From NCBI RefSeq assembly GCF_017875835.1, contig NZ_JAGING010000001.1, positions 2,108,001 to 2,172,000 on the forward strand: a DNA stretch of 64,000 nt, in the 5' to 3' direction. This document shows positions 1 through 7,543 of this stretch, in pieces. Position 1 is the first letter of the stretch. Every line of letters starts with the position of its first letter. Made by a program: the position numbers and the translations under genes. The notes under the pieces were generated by a model. The model saw only the letters and a list, made by a program, of their open reading frames with translations, was not told the DNA's origin and made no database searches. The stretch is from Psychrobacter sp. PL19. Its GTDB lineage: Bacteria > Pseudomonadota > Gammaproteobacteria > Pseudomonadales > Moraxellaceae.

Positions 1-459
1 TTTAATGCAGATACGTTTGTGAAGCCGGCGCAAGCTGAACTGAAAAAGTCGCTCAGTGACATTCAATATAAAGTCACTCAAGAAGACGGTACCGAGCGCG
101 CTTTCAAAAATCCTTATTGGGATAATAAAGAGCCAGGTCTATATGTTGACGTGATATCGGGTGAGCCGCTTTACTCCTCACGTGATCAATTCAAGTCTGG
201 AACCGGCTGGCCCAGCTTCATTCGTCCGTTGAGTGCTGACGTGGTCGTTGAAAAAGAAGACCGAGGTTTCTTTTCGACCCGTACTGAAATTCGTAGCCGC
301 TACGCTGACTCGCACGTAGGTCACGTATTTGATGATGGCCCAGCACCCACAGGTAAGCGCTATTGCATGAACTCAGCAGCAATGCGCTTCATTCCGCTAG
401 CGCAGATGGAAAAGGAAGGTTATGGCAACTGGATTGACGAAGTACAGTCAGCCAGTTAA
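1..459 (+). CDS. msrB: Peptide-methionine (R)-S-oxide reductase MsrB (5' end outside window)
   Basis: Reduces the R epimer of methionine sulfoxide in oxidised proteins. The frame is open from base 1, so the true start lies upstream; an internal GTG at 19 is possible but the residues before it read on without a stop. The MsrB fold is visible from about residue 12 of the GTG-started version: SGTGWPSF, then [13 protein letters not shown], and the catalytic cysteine in RYCMNS. The two CxxC pairs that bind structural zinc in many MsrB proteins are absent; SGEPLYSS stands where the first would be, as in the MsrB domain of MsrA-MsrB fusions. The missing N terminus could therefore be a signal peptide or an MsrA domain. 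A terminator follows at 485-529. Family assignment is firm; whether it is a fusion is unknown. Confidence 0.93.
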   Translation, partial: FNADTFVKPAQAELKKSLSDIQYKVTQEDGTERAFKNPYWDNKEPGLYVDVISGEPLYSSRDQFKSGTGWPSFIRPLSADVVVEKEDRGFFSTRTEIRSRYADSHVGHVFDDGPAPTGKRYCMNSAAMRFIPLAQMEKEGYGNWIDEVQSAS

Positions 460-484
460 GTTTTTTGCTCTACCAAAACTAAAG

Positions 485-529
485 ATCGCTCACCGGTGTC
501 TCATCACCAACATGGTGAGCGATTTTTTT
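485..529 (+). terminator. Rho-independent terminator after msrB
   Basis: Perfect 10-base arms (485-494 and 514-523, ATCGCTCACC / GGTGAGCGAT) are followed directly by a T run (523-529). The site is 26 bases downstream of the msrB stop codon. Confidence 0.85.
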
Positions 530-718
530 GGTCAGTGCTTTGTAGTCATGGTGTCAACTAGAGCACTGTACACTGATGAAACAACCTTTTTCTCTGAGTT
601 ATAAAAACAGTGAAGAGAGGTCTCTTTTACGTTTCTATTCTTTCAGTCCTTGGGACTCGATAATTTATCTAAATGACGATGTGTCTACCTTGTGATTATA
701 GGTTTCTAATCGGATGGC

Positions 719-851
719 TATAGTCAATGAAAAGTGGTATCGATACATAACCTACTGCTGGCATAAGTTTTTTTTGCTTGCTGTACCTACGCAGACAGAG
801 GCGGCAAAAAGCTTATACTAGCAGTACCATAGCGTTTTTAAGGTGTTTTAA
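719..851 (+). repeat. Dispersed 130-base intergenic repeat, copy A
   Basis: Begins TATAGTCAATGAAAAG and ends with GCGTTTTTAAGG then TTTTAA. Inside are imperfect inverted arms, TACTGCTGGCATAAG against CTTATACTAGCAGTA, around a core containing GCTTGCTGT and ACGCAGACAGAGGC. The same unit recurs at 15198-15330, 15429-15560 and 32890-33022 (reverse orientation) and at 54951-55083 (same orientation), with a diverged relative at 44301-44390. It has no coding frame. The rest of the 530-925 gap shows nothing I can identify. Confidence 0.85.
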
Positions 852-925
852 TTTATGACCCACTGCAGGAAACGCTGTTTAAGACAATGACATGACGACT
901 ATTGTAGCCTTTGATTATTCTGATT

Positions 926-2428
926 TTATCCCGCAGTAGAGAGTTCAACAATCACTTGAAAGCAGCGCTCATTTTTGATGGAGATGCTGACTTTACCGTT
1001 ATGAGCTTGCGTTATAGCTTGAGCGATAGATAGTCCTAAGCCTGATCCTGAGTGCATTTTAGTCGTTCTATGATCACGATAAAAGCGTTCAAATAACTTA
1101 TCCGCCTCTATTTGAGTCCACGGCTCATCCAAGGTATTTGTGAGCACTATTTTTAAAAATGAGGACTGTAACGCGGAGGGCTTGCTCCCTTTTAGATCAC
1201 GCGTAGCGTTATGAGTGGGCGTGGATGCCTTAATAAGGGAGGCTTCTATAGTAATAATACTATCGCTCACTGCATAATAAATGGCATTTGATATTAGGTT
1301 GGCAAACAGCCTTTGTAATAAACTGTCATCTCCTAGCACAGCTTGAAAGTTGCCTTTTTTCTCAAAAAATATACCCCGGTCTTCTGCTATCAGCTCATAG
1401 TAAGAAATGAGTTTAGTGATAAGAGTCTCGGTATCAACCCAACTGAGCTGTGAATTAGACAGCCCTTTTTGGGTTTTTGCTAGTAGTAGCATGTTATTGA
1501 TCAGAACAGACAGCTGCTCAAGTGTGTCATGTTGATGATGTAGCTGCTCGATGTATTCATTGCTGTTTCTGGGCTTACTTAGCATTACTTGGGTCTGGGT
1601 ACCAAGCGTCGCAAGTGGAGTACGGAGTTCATGAGCAATATTATCTGAGAAGCGTGATAACGATTCAAAGTTACTTTCTAGCTTCGCCATCATTAAGTTG
1701 TAAGATTCAGCCAGTGGTCGCAGCTCTCTAGGCATATTACTGATGACCACTCTTTCATCCAGCTGTTCAGGATTAATGCCCTTCATCTTCTGGACGATGG
1801 TAGCTAGGGGTGCAAATCCCCAGTAGACACTCAGTGCAGCGACTGATACCAGCAGTAGCGTGATCGCAATTAAAATCATACTCAGCTGACGATTAAATTG
1901 TAATAGATACTGATGGTGAACATCAATTGGTAGTGCGATAAGCGCTAACGTTTTATTGTTGCGGATAATAATGGCTCGGTAATTTCTATTGTTTATTTGA
2001 AACGTGAAATATTGCTCATGGTGGGCTTGCCATAACATTAATAAATTAAAGTCTACGGGGAGCTTGGCGGCAAAACGACTAGGCTCGCTTAATAGTATTT
2101 CTCCATTTTCATTAGATATGAGGGTTTTTAAATCGTAATCTAGCCATGAGGAATGTAAGTGATCTGTATCCTCCGGCACTGGTGAAGAGGGTAGATTTGA
2201 TAAAGCAGTTTGCTCGTCAGCATCTGTTAGTCGTTTACGTAAATTAAAAGCGGCATGGGTAATGATTTCTGAGTCCATTTGCTCAAAGTGACTACTAACA
2301 GAACGCTGAACCCATACATAGATAATGATTTGAGAGATAATAACGAATATCGTCAACAAAAAAATAGTGCGCCATAATAGTGGCCAGCGCCGATTATTGA
2401 ATTTATATTTCATTTTTTTTTGATTCAT
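926..2428 (-). CDS. copS: Copper-responsive-type sensor histidine kinase (CusS/CopS-like)
   Basis: Inner-membrane sensor kinase, 500 residues. Membrane segments lie at about 19-39 and 182-203 and enclose a roughly 140-residue periplasmic sensing region. A HAMP-like linker follows, then the dimerisation/phosphoacceptor helix with His266 in NIAHELRTP. The ATPase domain shows NLISNAIYY (N box) and GSGLGLSIAQA (G2 box). The G1 region reads NTLDEPW instead of the usual DxGxG, which resembles the relaxed form seen in CusS-type kinases. Its start overlaps the end of the response regulator gene by 26 bases, so the two are co-transcribed and probably translationally coupled. Copper as the signal is inferred from the adjacent cop genes; silver or another metal cannot be excluded. 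Confidence 0.85.
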   Translation of the reverse strand: MNQKKMKYKFNNRRWPLLWRTIFLLTIFVIISQIIIYVWVQRSVSSHFEQMDSEIITHAAFNLRKRLTDADEQTALSNLPSSPVPEDTDHLHSSWLDYDLKTLISNENGEILLSEPSRFAAKLPVDFNLLMLWQAHHEQYFTFQINNRNYRAIIIRNNKTLALIALPIDVHHQYLLQFNRQLSMILIAITLLLVSVAALSVYWGFAPLATIVQKMKGINPEQLDERVVISNMPRELRPLAESYNLMMAKLESNFESLSRFSDNIAHELRTPLATLGTQTQVMLSKPRNSNEYIEQLHHQHDTLEQLSVLINNMLLLAKTQKGLSNSQLSWVDTETLITKLISYYELIAEDRGIFFEKKGNFQAVLGDDSLLQRLFANLISNAIYYAVSDSIITIEASLIKASTPTHNATRDLKGSKPSALQSSFLKIVLTNTLDEPWTQIEADKLFERFYRDHRTTKMHSGSGLGLSIAQAITQAHNGKVSISIKNERCFQVIVELSTAG

Positions 2429-3137
2429 CTTTTTCAGTGCAGTTTCTATTAATATTGGTACCTAAAGCATCTAATCTATAACCCATCCCGCGCACCGTAT
2501 GAATCAGTTTTGTAGCAAACCCATCATCAATTTTTAATCGCAAGCGCCTTATAGCCACATCAATGACGTTAGTGTCACTATCAAAGTTTATATCCCATAC
2601 TTGAGAGGCGATGACGGAACGTGGCAGAACCTCACCTTGGCGTTCTAAGAAAAACTGTAATAGAGAGAACTCTTTTGCGGTCAGTTTAATAGCGGTGTCA
2701 CCTCTATGGACGGAACGTTTAGTGATGTCCATTTTTAGGTCAGCTATCTGTATAACAGAGTTCTTATAATCAGATTGGTTGGCACGGCGCAGCAAGCTTT
2801 TTATTCTCACGATAAGTTCAGCAAAGGCAAAGGGCTTAGTCAGATAGTCATCACCACCGATTTCAATGCCTTTAACCCGATCGCTCAAATCATCTTTTGC
2901 CGTTAGGAATAACACTGGCGTATGCTTTCCAGCGGCTCGGTAGCTCTGTATCAGCTCAAAGCCATTGATATCAGGCAACATCACATCCATCAACACCACA
3001 CTAAATTCTTCTGTCATTAATGCATGATAGCCATCTAGGCCTGTCATATGATGATCCACAATAAAGCCGGCCTCGGTTAAGCCTTTTTTTATATACTCTC
3101 CAAGTTTTAACTCATCCTCTACCAATAGTACCTTCAT
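2403..3137 (-). CDS. copR: OmpR-family response regulator (CusR/CopR-like)
   Basis: DNA-binding response regulator of 244 residues. The receiver domain (about 1-120) has the acidic pocket E7/D8, phosphoacceptor Asp51 in LMDVMLP, Thr79 and Lys101. A winged-helix output domain (about 130-225) ends with the typical VRGMGYRL. It is the first gene of the copR-copS pair and faces away from the exported copper genes. A perfect CusR-type palindrome at 3828-3847 and direct TGACAAGA repeats at 3268-3286 are its probable operators, the latter in its own promoter region. The receiver and output assignments are direct; the copper role is inferred from context. Confidence 0.9.
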   Translation of the reverse strand: MKVLLVEDELKLGEYIKKGLTEAGFIVDHHMTGLDGYHALMTEEFSVVLMDVMLPDINGFELIQSYRAAGKHTPVLFLTAKDDLSDRVKGIEIGGDDYLTKPFAFAELIVRIKSLLRRANQSDYKNSVIQIADLKMDITKRSVHRGDTAIKLTAKEFSLLQFFLERQGEVLPRSVIASQVWDINFDSDTNVIDVAIRRLRLKIDDGFATKLIHTVRGMGYRLDALGTNINRNCTEKDESKKNEI

Positions 3138-3267
3138 AGTCTCTCCACTTAACGCTGTTGTCGTTATTGGCCGCCTATCATTAGCTTATCATCAACAAAA
3201 TCTATTAAAAACTGTTTGCTATAACGGGGCCCTCTGGCTAAAAGCATATGCTGATGTTTGATCTTAA

Positions 3268-3286
3268 TGACAAGAAGATGACAAGA
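3268..3286. promoter_or_regulatory. Candidate CopR half-sites in the copR upstream region
   Basis: Two copies of TGACAAGA start at 3268 and 3279, 11 bases or one helical turn apart. TGACAA is also the half-site of the palindrome at 3828-3847. They lie in the divergent region between copR and the 108-residue protein gene. A partly similar GTCATTC...CTGTCAGTCTG stretch at 3320-3339 resembles the sequence after that palindrome. Confidence 0.45.
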
Positions 3287-3485
3287 TTGAGTTATTTATA
3301 ACAAACATGTCATGTCTCGGTCATTCAGCTGTCAGTCTGCATTTGGTATTCTAAACCCACGATACATAGTCGCTTTGCTTTGATATGGATCGCTTCTATG
3401 TAGTGTTGCTGTCAGTAGTTGATAAGCATCTATAAATGGTTATTTCACTTGAACGTCCAATTATTTATCTTTTAAAGGGTCTTAT

Positions 3486-3812
3486 ATGAAAAGTTATAGT
3501 TCATTAAAAAATGTCGCGTTATTATCTTTTTTTGTGCTGATCGGCATCTCAGCTGCAAATGCTCATACTACAAACTTGGATGCCTCTGTCCTCAATAATT
3601 GTGATGCTGTCACTAGTTTTGCAAGAAATGTAGACCATAATGACGCACAAATCTCTGATAAACAGATGAAAAGCTATGTTGACGCCCGGGTAGCCTGTCA
3701 GGTTCAGCATCAAGATCAACATTTGCAGTCTGAAAAGTATTTTGTGAAAAAGTATGGTAGCGATCGTGATAGCAATGCTGAAGCTATATTAAATGAATAC
3801 GTCGCGCATTAA
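3486..3812 (+). CDS. Small exported protein of unknown function (copper island)
   Basis: A 108-residue protein with a clear Sec signal peptide; cleavage is expected after ANA at about residue 26. An AAAGGG ribosome-binding site precedes the ATG. The mature part is hydrophilic and rich in His, Gln and Asp, with two cysteines (in NNCDAV and VACQVQ) that could form a disulfide or bind metal. I do not recognise the family. Its place as the first gene divergent from copR-copS, directly upstream of a CusR-type box, suggests a periplasmic copper-linked role; this is inference only. Confidence 0.7.
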   Translation: MKSYSSLKNVALLSFFVLIGISAANAHTTNLDASVLNNCDAVTSFARNVDHNDAQISDKQMKSYVDARVACQVQHQDQHLQSEKYFVKKYGSDRDSNAEAILNEYVAH

Positions 3813-3827
3813 AATCCAAAGATGTGA

Positions 3828-3847
3828 AGATGACAACATTGTCATCT
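3828..3847. promoter_or_regulatory. CusR/CopR-type operator palindrome
   Basis: Perfect inverted repeat with 9-base arms and a 2-base spacer: AGATGACAA, CA, TTGTCATCT. It matches the form of the known CusR box (ATGACAA-NN-TTGTCAT). It lies 131 bases upstream of the Met-rich protein start at 3978 and 15 bases after the stop codon of the preceding small gene. It probably drives the exported copper genes from 3978 onward. Confidence 0.75.
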
Positions 3848-3977
3848 TAGCGTCATCTGGCAGTCAGAATCAATAATGTATTATTAAATACCGGTCTAAT
3901 AGTATTAAATCCAAACAAACTTGCGCCTTAATAGCTTTCAGCCCAATCACTTTCAACCCAATCAACAGGAATTAATT

Positions 3978-4241
3978 ATGTGGTTATCTAAATCAATTGC
4001 AGCAATAGCTGTCGCATTAGTCTTCTCAACATCTGCTATGGCACATTCTCCAGAAATGCATGCACAGAAAGATCAGATGAACTGCGAAAAGATGGAAAAG
4101 CACATGGATATGATGGGAAAGATGGATCATAGCAAGATGGATATGAATGATCCTGCCATGAAAGCGATGATGGCTAATATGGGTAAAATGAAACAAATGC
4201 ATCAAAAACATTGCGTTACCAGTGACAGTGCTTCCAAGTAA
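3978..4241 (+). CDS. Met/His-rich small periplasmic protein, probable copper binder
   Basis: An 87-residue exported protein. I place the start at the ATG at 3978, preceded by CAGGA; a TTG 57 bases upstream would put a hydrophilic tail in front of the signal peptide. The signal peptide ends after AMA, at about residue 21. The mature chain carries many Met and His residues (for example MEKHMDMMGKMDHSKMDM) and two cysteines. Such Met-rich sequences bind Cu(I) or Ag(I) in periplasmic carriers. Exact family is not recognised. Its position behind the CusR-type box supports copper binding or buffering. Confidence 0.75.
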   Translation: MWLSKSIAAIAVALVFSTSAMAHSPEMHAQKDQMNCEKMEKHMDMMGKMDHSKMDMNDPAMKAMMANMGKMKQMHQKHCVTSDSASK

Positions 4242-4348
4242 TTCTAGGCGCGCTACGTAACGGGTGAGGTTCAACTATAATTTTTGTTCAACCTGACCTT
4301 ACTAGATGATAGTCAGATTTTGATAGCAATAAATTTTAGGAAAGATAT

Positions 4349-4969
4349 ATGAGGTTTTTATTGGGTGTGCTCTTTACTGTGCTTGTGGCAATCGTTGGGG
4401 TCTTTGCGGTTGTTAGCAGTGGTCTGGTGAATGTAGGAGCAGACCAGGCGCACAACCCAATGATGTATAGCTTTTTAGAGACTGCGCGCAATCGTTCCAT
4501 AGAAAATGCCAGTCAGGACATTATTGTTCCAGACTTAACCCGAGTAGATATGATCAGCTCTGGTGGCGCAGATTATCAAGACATGTGCGCAGGCTGTCAT
4601 TTGTCTCCTGGAATAGAAAAAACGGATCTGAGTGAGTATCTATACCCAAAGCCACCTAATTTCACTAAGACCGAGGTCGTTGCTCGTTTTAGTACGGAAG
4701 CTGGGGCACAACAAAATTTCTGGGCGATTAAACACGGTATTATGGCATCAGGAATGCCTGCATGGGGCGCCACTCATGATGACGATAGAATGTGGGCAAT
4801 GGTGGCCTTTATCAGATCGCTACCTGAATTAGATGAAAGCCAATATACGATGCTAACTACTAGGTTTGATAGCGATATTATGGACCTGTCAATGGGCAGT
4901 GGCAGTGGCAGTGGCATGGGCAGTGGCATGATGGATATGTCAGATGATGGCTCTGGAATGCAGCATTAA
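4349..4969 (+). CDS. Membrane-anchored c-type cytochrome with Met-rich tail
   Basis: A 206-residue protein with an N-terminal hydrophobic segment (about 3-27) that could be an uncleaved anchor. It has one haem c site, CAGCH, at about residues 78-82, in a cytochrome c fold with an axial-Met candidate in GIMASGMPAWG. The C terminus is a low-complexity Gly/Ser/Met/Asp tail from about residue 180 (MGSGSGS...MMDMSDDGSGMQH). AGGAAAGA precedes the ATG. It lies in the cop row between the Met-rich protein and the DUF411 lipoprotein. The fold suggests electron transfer in the periplasm; the Met tail suggests contact with copper. The redox partner is unknown. Confidence 0.85.
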   Translation: MRFLLGVLFTVLVAIVGVFAVVSSGLVNVGADQAHNPMMYSFLETARNRSIENASQDIIVPDLTRVDMISSGGADYQDMCAGCHLSPGIEKTDLSEYLYPKPPNFTKTEVVARFSTEAGAQQNFWAIKHGIMASGMPAWGATHDDDRMWAMVAFIRSLPELDESQYTMLTTRFDSDIMDLSMGSGSGSGMGSGMMDMSDDGSGMQH

Positions 4970-5131
4970 GTCGTCTAGGATTTAAAAAGTATTGTCATTG
5001 TTGCCACTATTAACCATGTAGTGCTGAACAGTGCTGTATTCAACGTTTACAGTTAAAGATATAAGATTTCAAATATAGAGCATAAATTTTTAGAATATTG
5101 GGTATAGCAATAAACGTTTAGGGGTGATTTT

Positions 5132-5773
5132 ATGAGACGTTACACATATATGTTTTCTAATAAATATAACTGGTTATCAGGTCGTGTTCTTTTATTGGTG
5201 GCGACATCCTCATTATCGCTCACACTAGCAGCTTGTAGCCAATCTAATACCAGCACCTCTGATTCACAATCATTACAAGAAGAGCCTTCTACTACTATTC
5301 AGACTCTGCAGATACAAGACGGTAAACCCGCACCTGTAAATGTGCCTTTAATAAATCAATCAGCTTTACTCAAAAATGTCTCGGCAACTGTCTATAAAGA
5401 TGCTAACTGTGGCTGCTGTAAAGAATGGGTGAGTCATGCAGAAGACAATGGTCTAAGTGCAACCACGCAGCATCCTGAAGATTTGTCTTTATTCAAAGAG
5501 CGTTATGGCGTACCAAATGAGATGCGCGCTTGTCATACCACAGTTACGACCGATGGTTATGTTTTTGAAGGTCATGTTCCCGCAAAACACATGGCACAGT
5601 TTCTAGCAAACCCACCCGTACAAGCCATTGGGCTTGCTGTCCCTGGTATGCCAGTTGGTAGTCCGGGTATGGAATATCAGGGCAAATTTATGCCTTATAA
5701 AGTAATGCAACTTAATAATGACGGCACTACAGAAGTGTATGCCGCTATTGAGTCTTCGCAACAGCAAATGTAA
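5132..5773 (+). CDS. DUF411-family metal-binding lipoprotein
   Basis: A 213-residue protein with a lipoprotein signal peptide (LTLAAC lipobox, Cys at about 35), so it is expected to be anchored in the periplasm. The DUF411 domain starts around residue 88 with VYKDANCGCCKEW, whose CxCC can bind metal. It continues with MRACHTT and ends near the C terminus. DUF411 proteins are common in copper and silver resistance clusters. AGGGGTGA precedes the ATG. It sits 48 bases upstream of copA, which suggests one transcript. A role in periplasmic copper sequestration is inferred from family and context. Confidence 0.87.
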   Translation: MRRYTYMFSNKYNWLSGRVLLLVATSSLSLTLAACSQSNTSTSDSQSLQEEPSTTIQTLQIQDGKPAPVNVPLINQSALLKNVSATVYKDANCGCCKEWVSHAEDNGLSATTQHPEDLSLFKERYGVPNEMRACHTTVTTDGYVFEGHVPAKHMAQFLANPPVQAIGLAVPGMPVGSPGMEYQGKFMPYKVMQLNNDGTTEVYAAIESSQQQM

Positions 5774-5821
5774 AAAATATAAGCTTAACCACTATCTTGT
5801 AAATTAAATTAGGTCATCATT

Positions 5822-7516
5822 ATGAATAAACAGAACATACTGAACCGCCGACGTTTTTTAACCGGGTCCTCTTTGGTCCTTGGCGCCTCAATGCTACCTA
5901 CAATTGCTAGTAGTGCAATAAGTATGGGTCAGAATAATGCTGTCGTTAACAGCGATAAAAATTCGGATGAAGTGTCGGTGTTGACTGGTAATGAGTTTGA
6001 CTTATACGTCAGCAAACAGCCCGTCATTGTCAACGGTAAAAAAACTACAGGAACACTCATTAACGACTCATTGCCAGCGCCAACGCTGAAGATGCGTGAG
6101 GGCGATACAGTCGTGATACGTGTCCATAATCAGATGGATGAGTCAACTTCTATTCACTGGCATGGTTTGCTAGTACCCTTTGAGATGGACGGCGTACCTG
6201 GCATCAGCTTTGCTGGTATTCCTGCCAATAGCACCTTCACTTATCAATTTAAGTTATTACAGTCGGGTACTTACTGGTATCACTCGCATACTGGCTTTCA
6301 AGAACAAACGGGTATGCGTGGCGCCATCGTCGTGGAGCCTAAAGGACGAGAGCGCAATCCAATAGCAGAAGATCACGTTATCTTGCTTAGTGATTGGACA
6401 AATCGTGATCCACATAATTTACTAAAACTGCTCAAGCAAAGAGCAGACTTTGATAACTATCATCTGCCTGACTTCAAAAAGCTACTTTCAGATATTGCCA
6501 AAACAGATCTAGAGGCCGCGTTTGATAAGCGTAAAATGTGGAATCAGATGCGCATGATGCCCACTGATTTTACTGACTTATCGGGTGAAAATACTTTTAC
6601 CTATCTTATGAATGGTAAAACTACAGCAGCCAATTGGGTACAGCTCGTAAAAGCTGGACAGCCGGTTAAGCTACGTTTTATTAATGGCTCAGCACAAACT
6701 ATCTTTGATGTGCGTATACCGGGTCTCAAAATGACCGTGGTTTCAACGGATGGTAATGATGTCGAGCCAGTGGCTGTTGATGATTTTCGCATTGGCGTTG
6801 CCGAGACTTATGATGTCATCGTCACCCCAACTAAAGATGCACATACCATCTTCGCCCAGAATATAGACCGTTCAGGCTATGTTGCTGCAAAGCTTGCTAC
6901 ATCCAAGGATGCCCGTTCTCCAACGCCTGCCATGGACGAGATTGAATGGCTCACCATGGCCGATATGATGGGGGCCATGGGCGCAAATGGTTATGACGCC
7001 CGTCATGCTAAAACAGAATACGATTTCAAGAGTGATATGCGTGTGGATAGCCCGCGCATCAATATTGATGACCCGGGTATCAACCTGCGGAAGATTGATA
7101 GGAAAGTACTAACCTATAGTCAATTACGTTCTGTAGAAGAGCAAGTACTTGCTGAACAACTTAAACCTACTAGAGAGATTGAACTACATTTAACGGGAAA
7201 TATGGAGCGTTATATCTGGGCGCTAGACGGAGTCATGTTTAAGGATGCCACTCCTGTTAATATCAAGCCAGGTGAGCGAGTGCGGATCACCTTAGTCAAT
7301 GACACCATGATGAATCATCCGATGCATTTACATGGCATGTGGAGTGACCTGCGTACGCCATCAGGTGAGTTCCAAGTGAGAAAGCATACCATTGTAGTGC
7401 AACCGGCACAGAAAATTAGCTTTGATGTGACAGGAGAGGTTGGTCGATGGGCATGGCACTGTCATTTGCTGTATCACATGGAAGCCGGTATGTTTAGAGA
7501 AGTTGCCGTTGTTTAA
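5822..7516 (+). CDS. copA: CopA-type multicopper oxidase (copper resistance)
   Basis: Periplasmic multicopper oxidase of 564 residues, close to the usual CopA/PcoA length. The N terminus has a Tat signal, NRRRFLTGSS at 8-17, so it is folded with its copper before export. Copper ligands are visible: HWHGLL (His112, His114), YWYHSHTG (His154, His156), HPMHLHG, and the C-terminal HCH with Cys547, His552 and Met557 for the type 1 site. It would oxidise Cu(I) to less toxic Cu(II). copB begins 27 bases after its stop, and a TatA homologue lies in the same island at 13027. A Met-poor central region and little extra Met-rich insert distinguish it from CueO. Confidence 0.96.
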   Translation: MNKQNILNRRRFLTGSSLVLGASMLPTIASSAISMGQNNAVVNSDKNSDEVSVLTGNEFDLYVSKQPVIVNGKKTTGTLINDSLPAPTLKMREGDTVVIRVHNQMDESTSIHWHGLLVPFEMDGVPGISFAGIPANSTFTYQFKLLQSGTYWYHSHTGFQEQTGMRGAIVVEPKGRERNPIAEDHVILLSDWTNRDPHNLLKLLKQRADFDNYHLPDFKKLLSDIAKTDLEAAFDKRKMWNQMRMMPTDFTDLSGENTFTYLMNGKTTAANWVQLVKAGQPVKLRFINGSAQTIFDVRIPGLKMTVVSTDGNDVEPVAVDDFRIGVAETYDVIVTPTKDAHTIFAQNIDRSGYVAAKLATSKDARSPTPAMDEIEWLTMADMMGAMGANGYDARHAKTEYDFKSDMRVDSPRINIDDPGINLRKIDRKVLTYSQLRSVEEQVLAEQLKPTREIELHLTGNMERYIWALDGVMFKDATPVNIKPGERVRITLVNDTMMNHPMHLHGMWSDLRTPSGEFQVRKHTIVVQPAQKISFDVTGEVGRWAWHCHLLYHMEAGMFREVAVV

Positions 7517-7543
7517 GTCAGTCTTTGATAGGTGAGAAATAAG

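Noticed and set aside
4026..4274. 82-codon His-rich minus-strand frame
   Set aside because: It is the reverse of the Met/His-rich copper protein gene (CAT codons from ATG).
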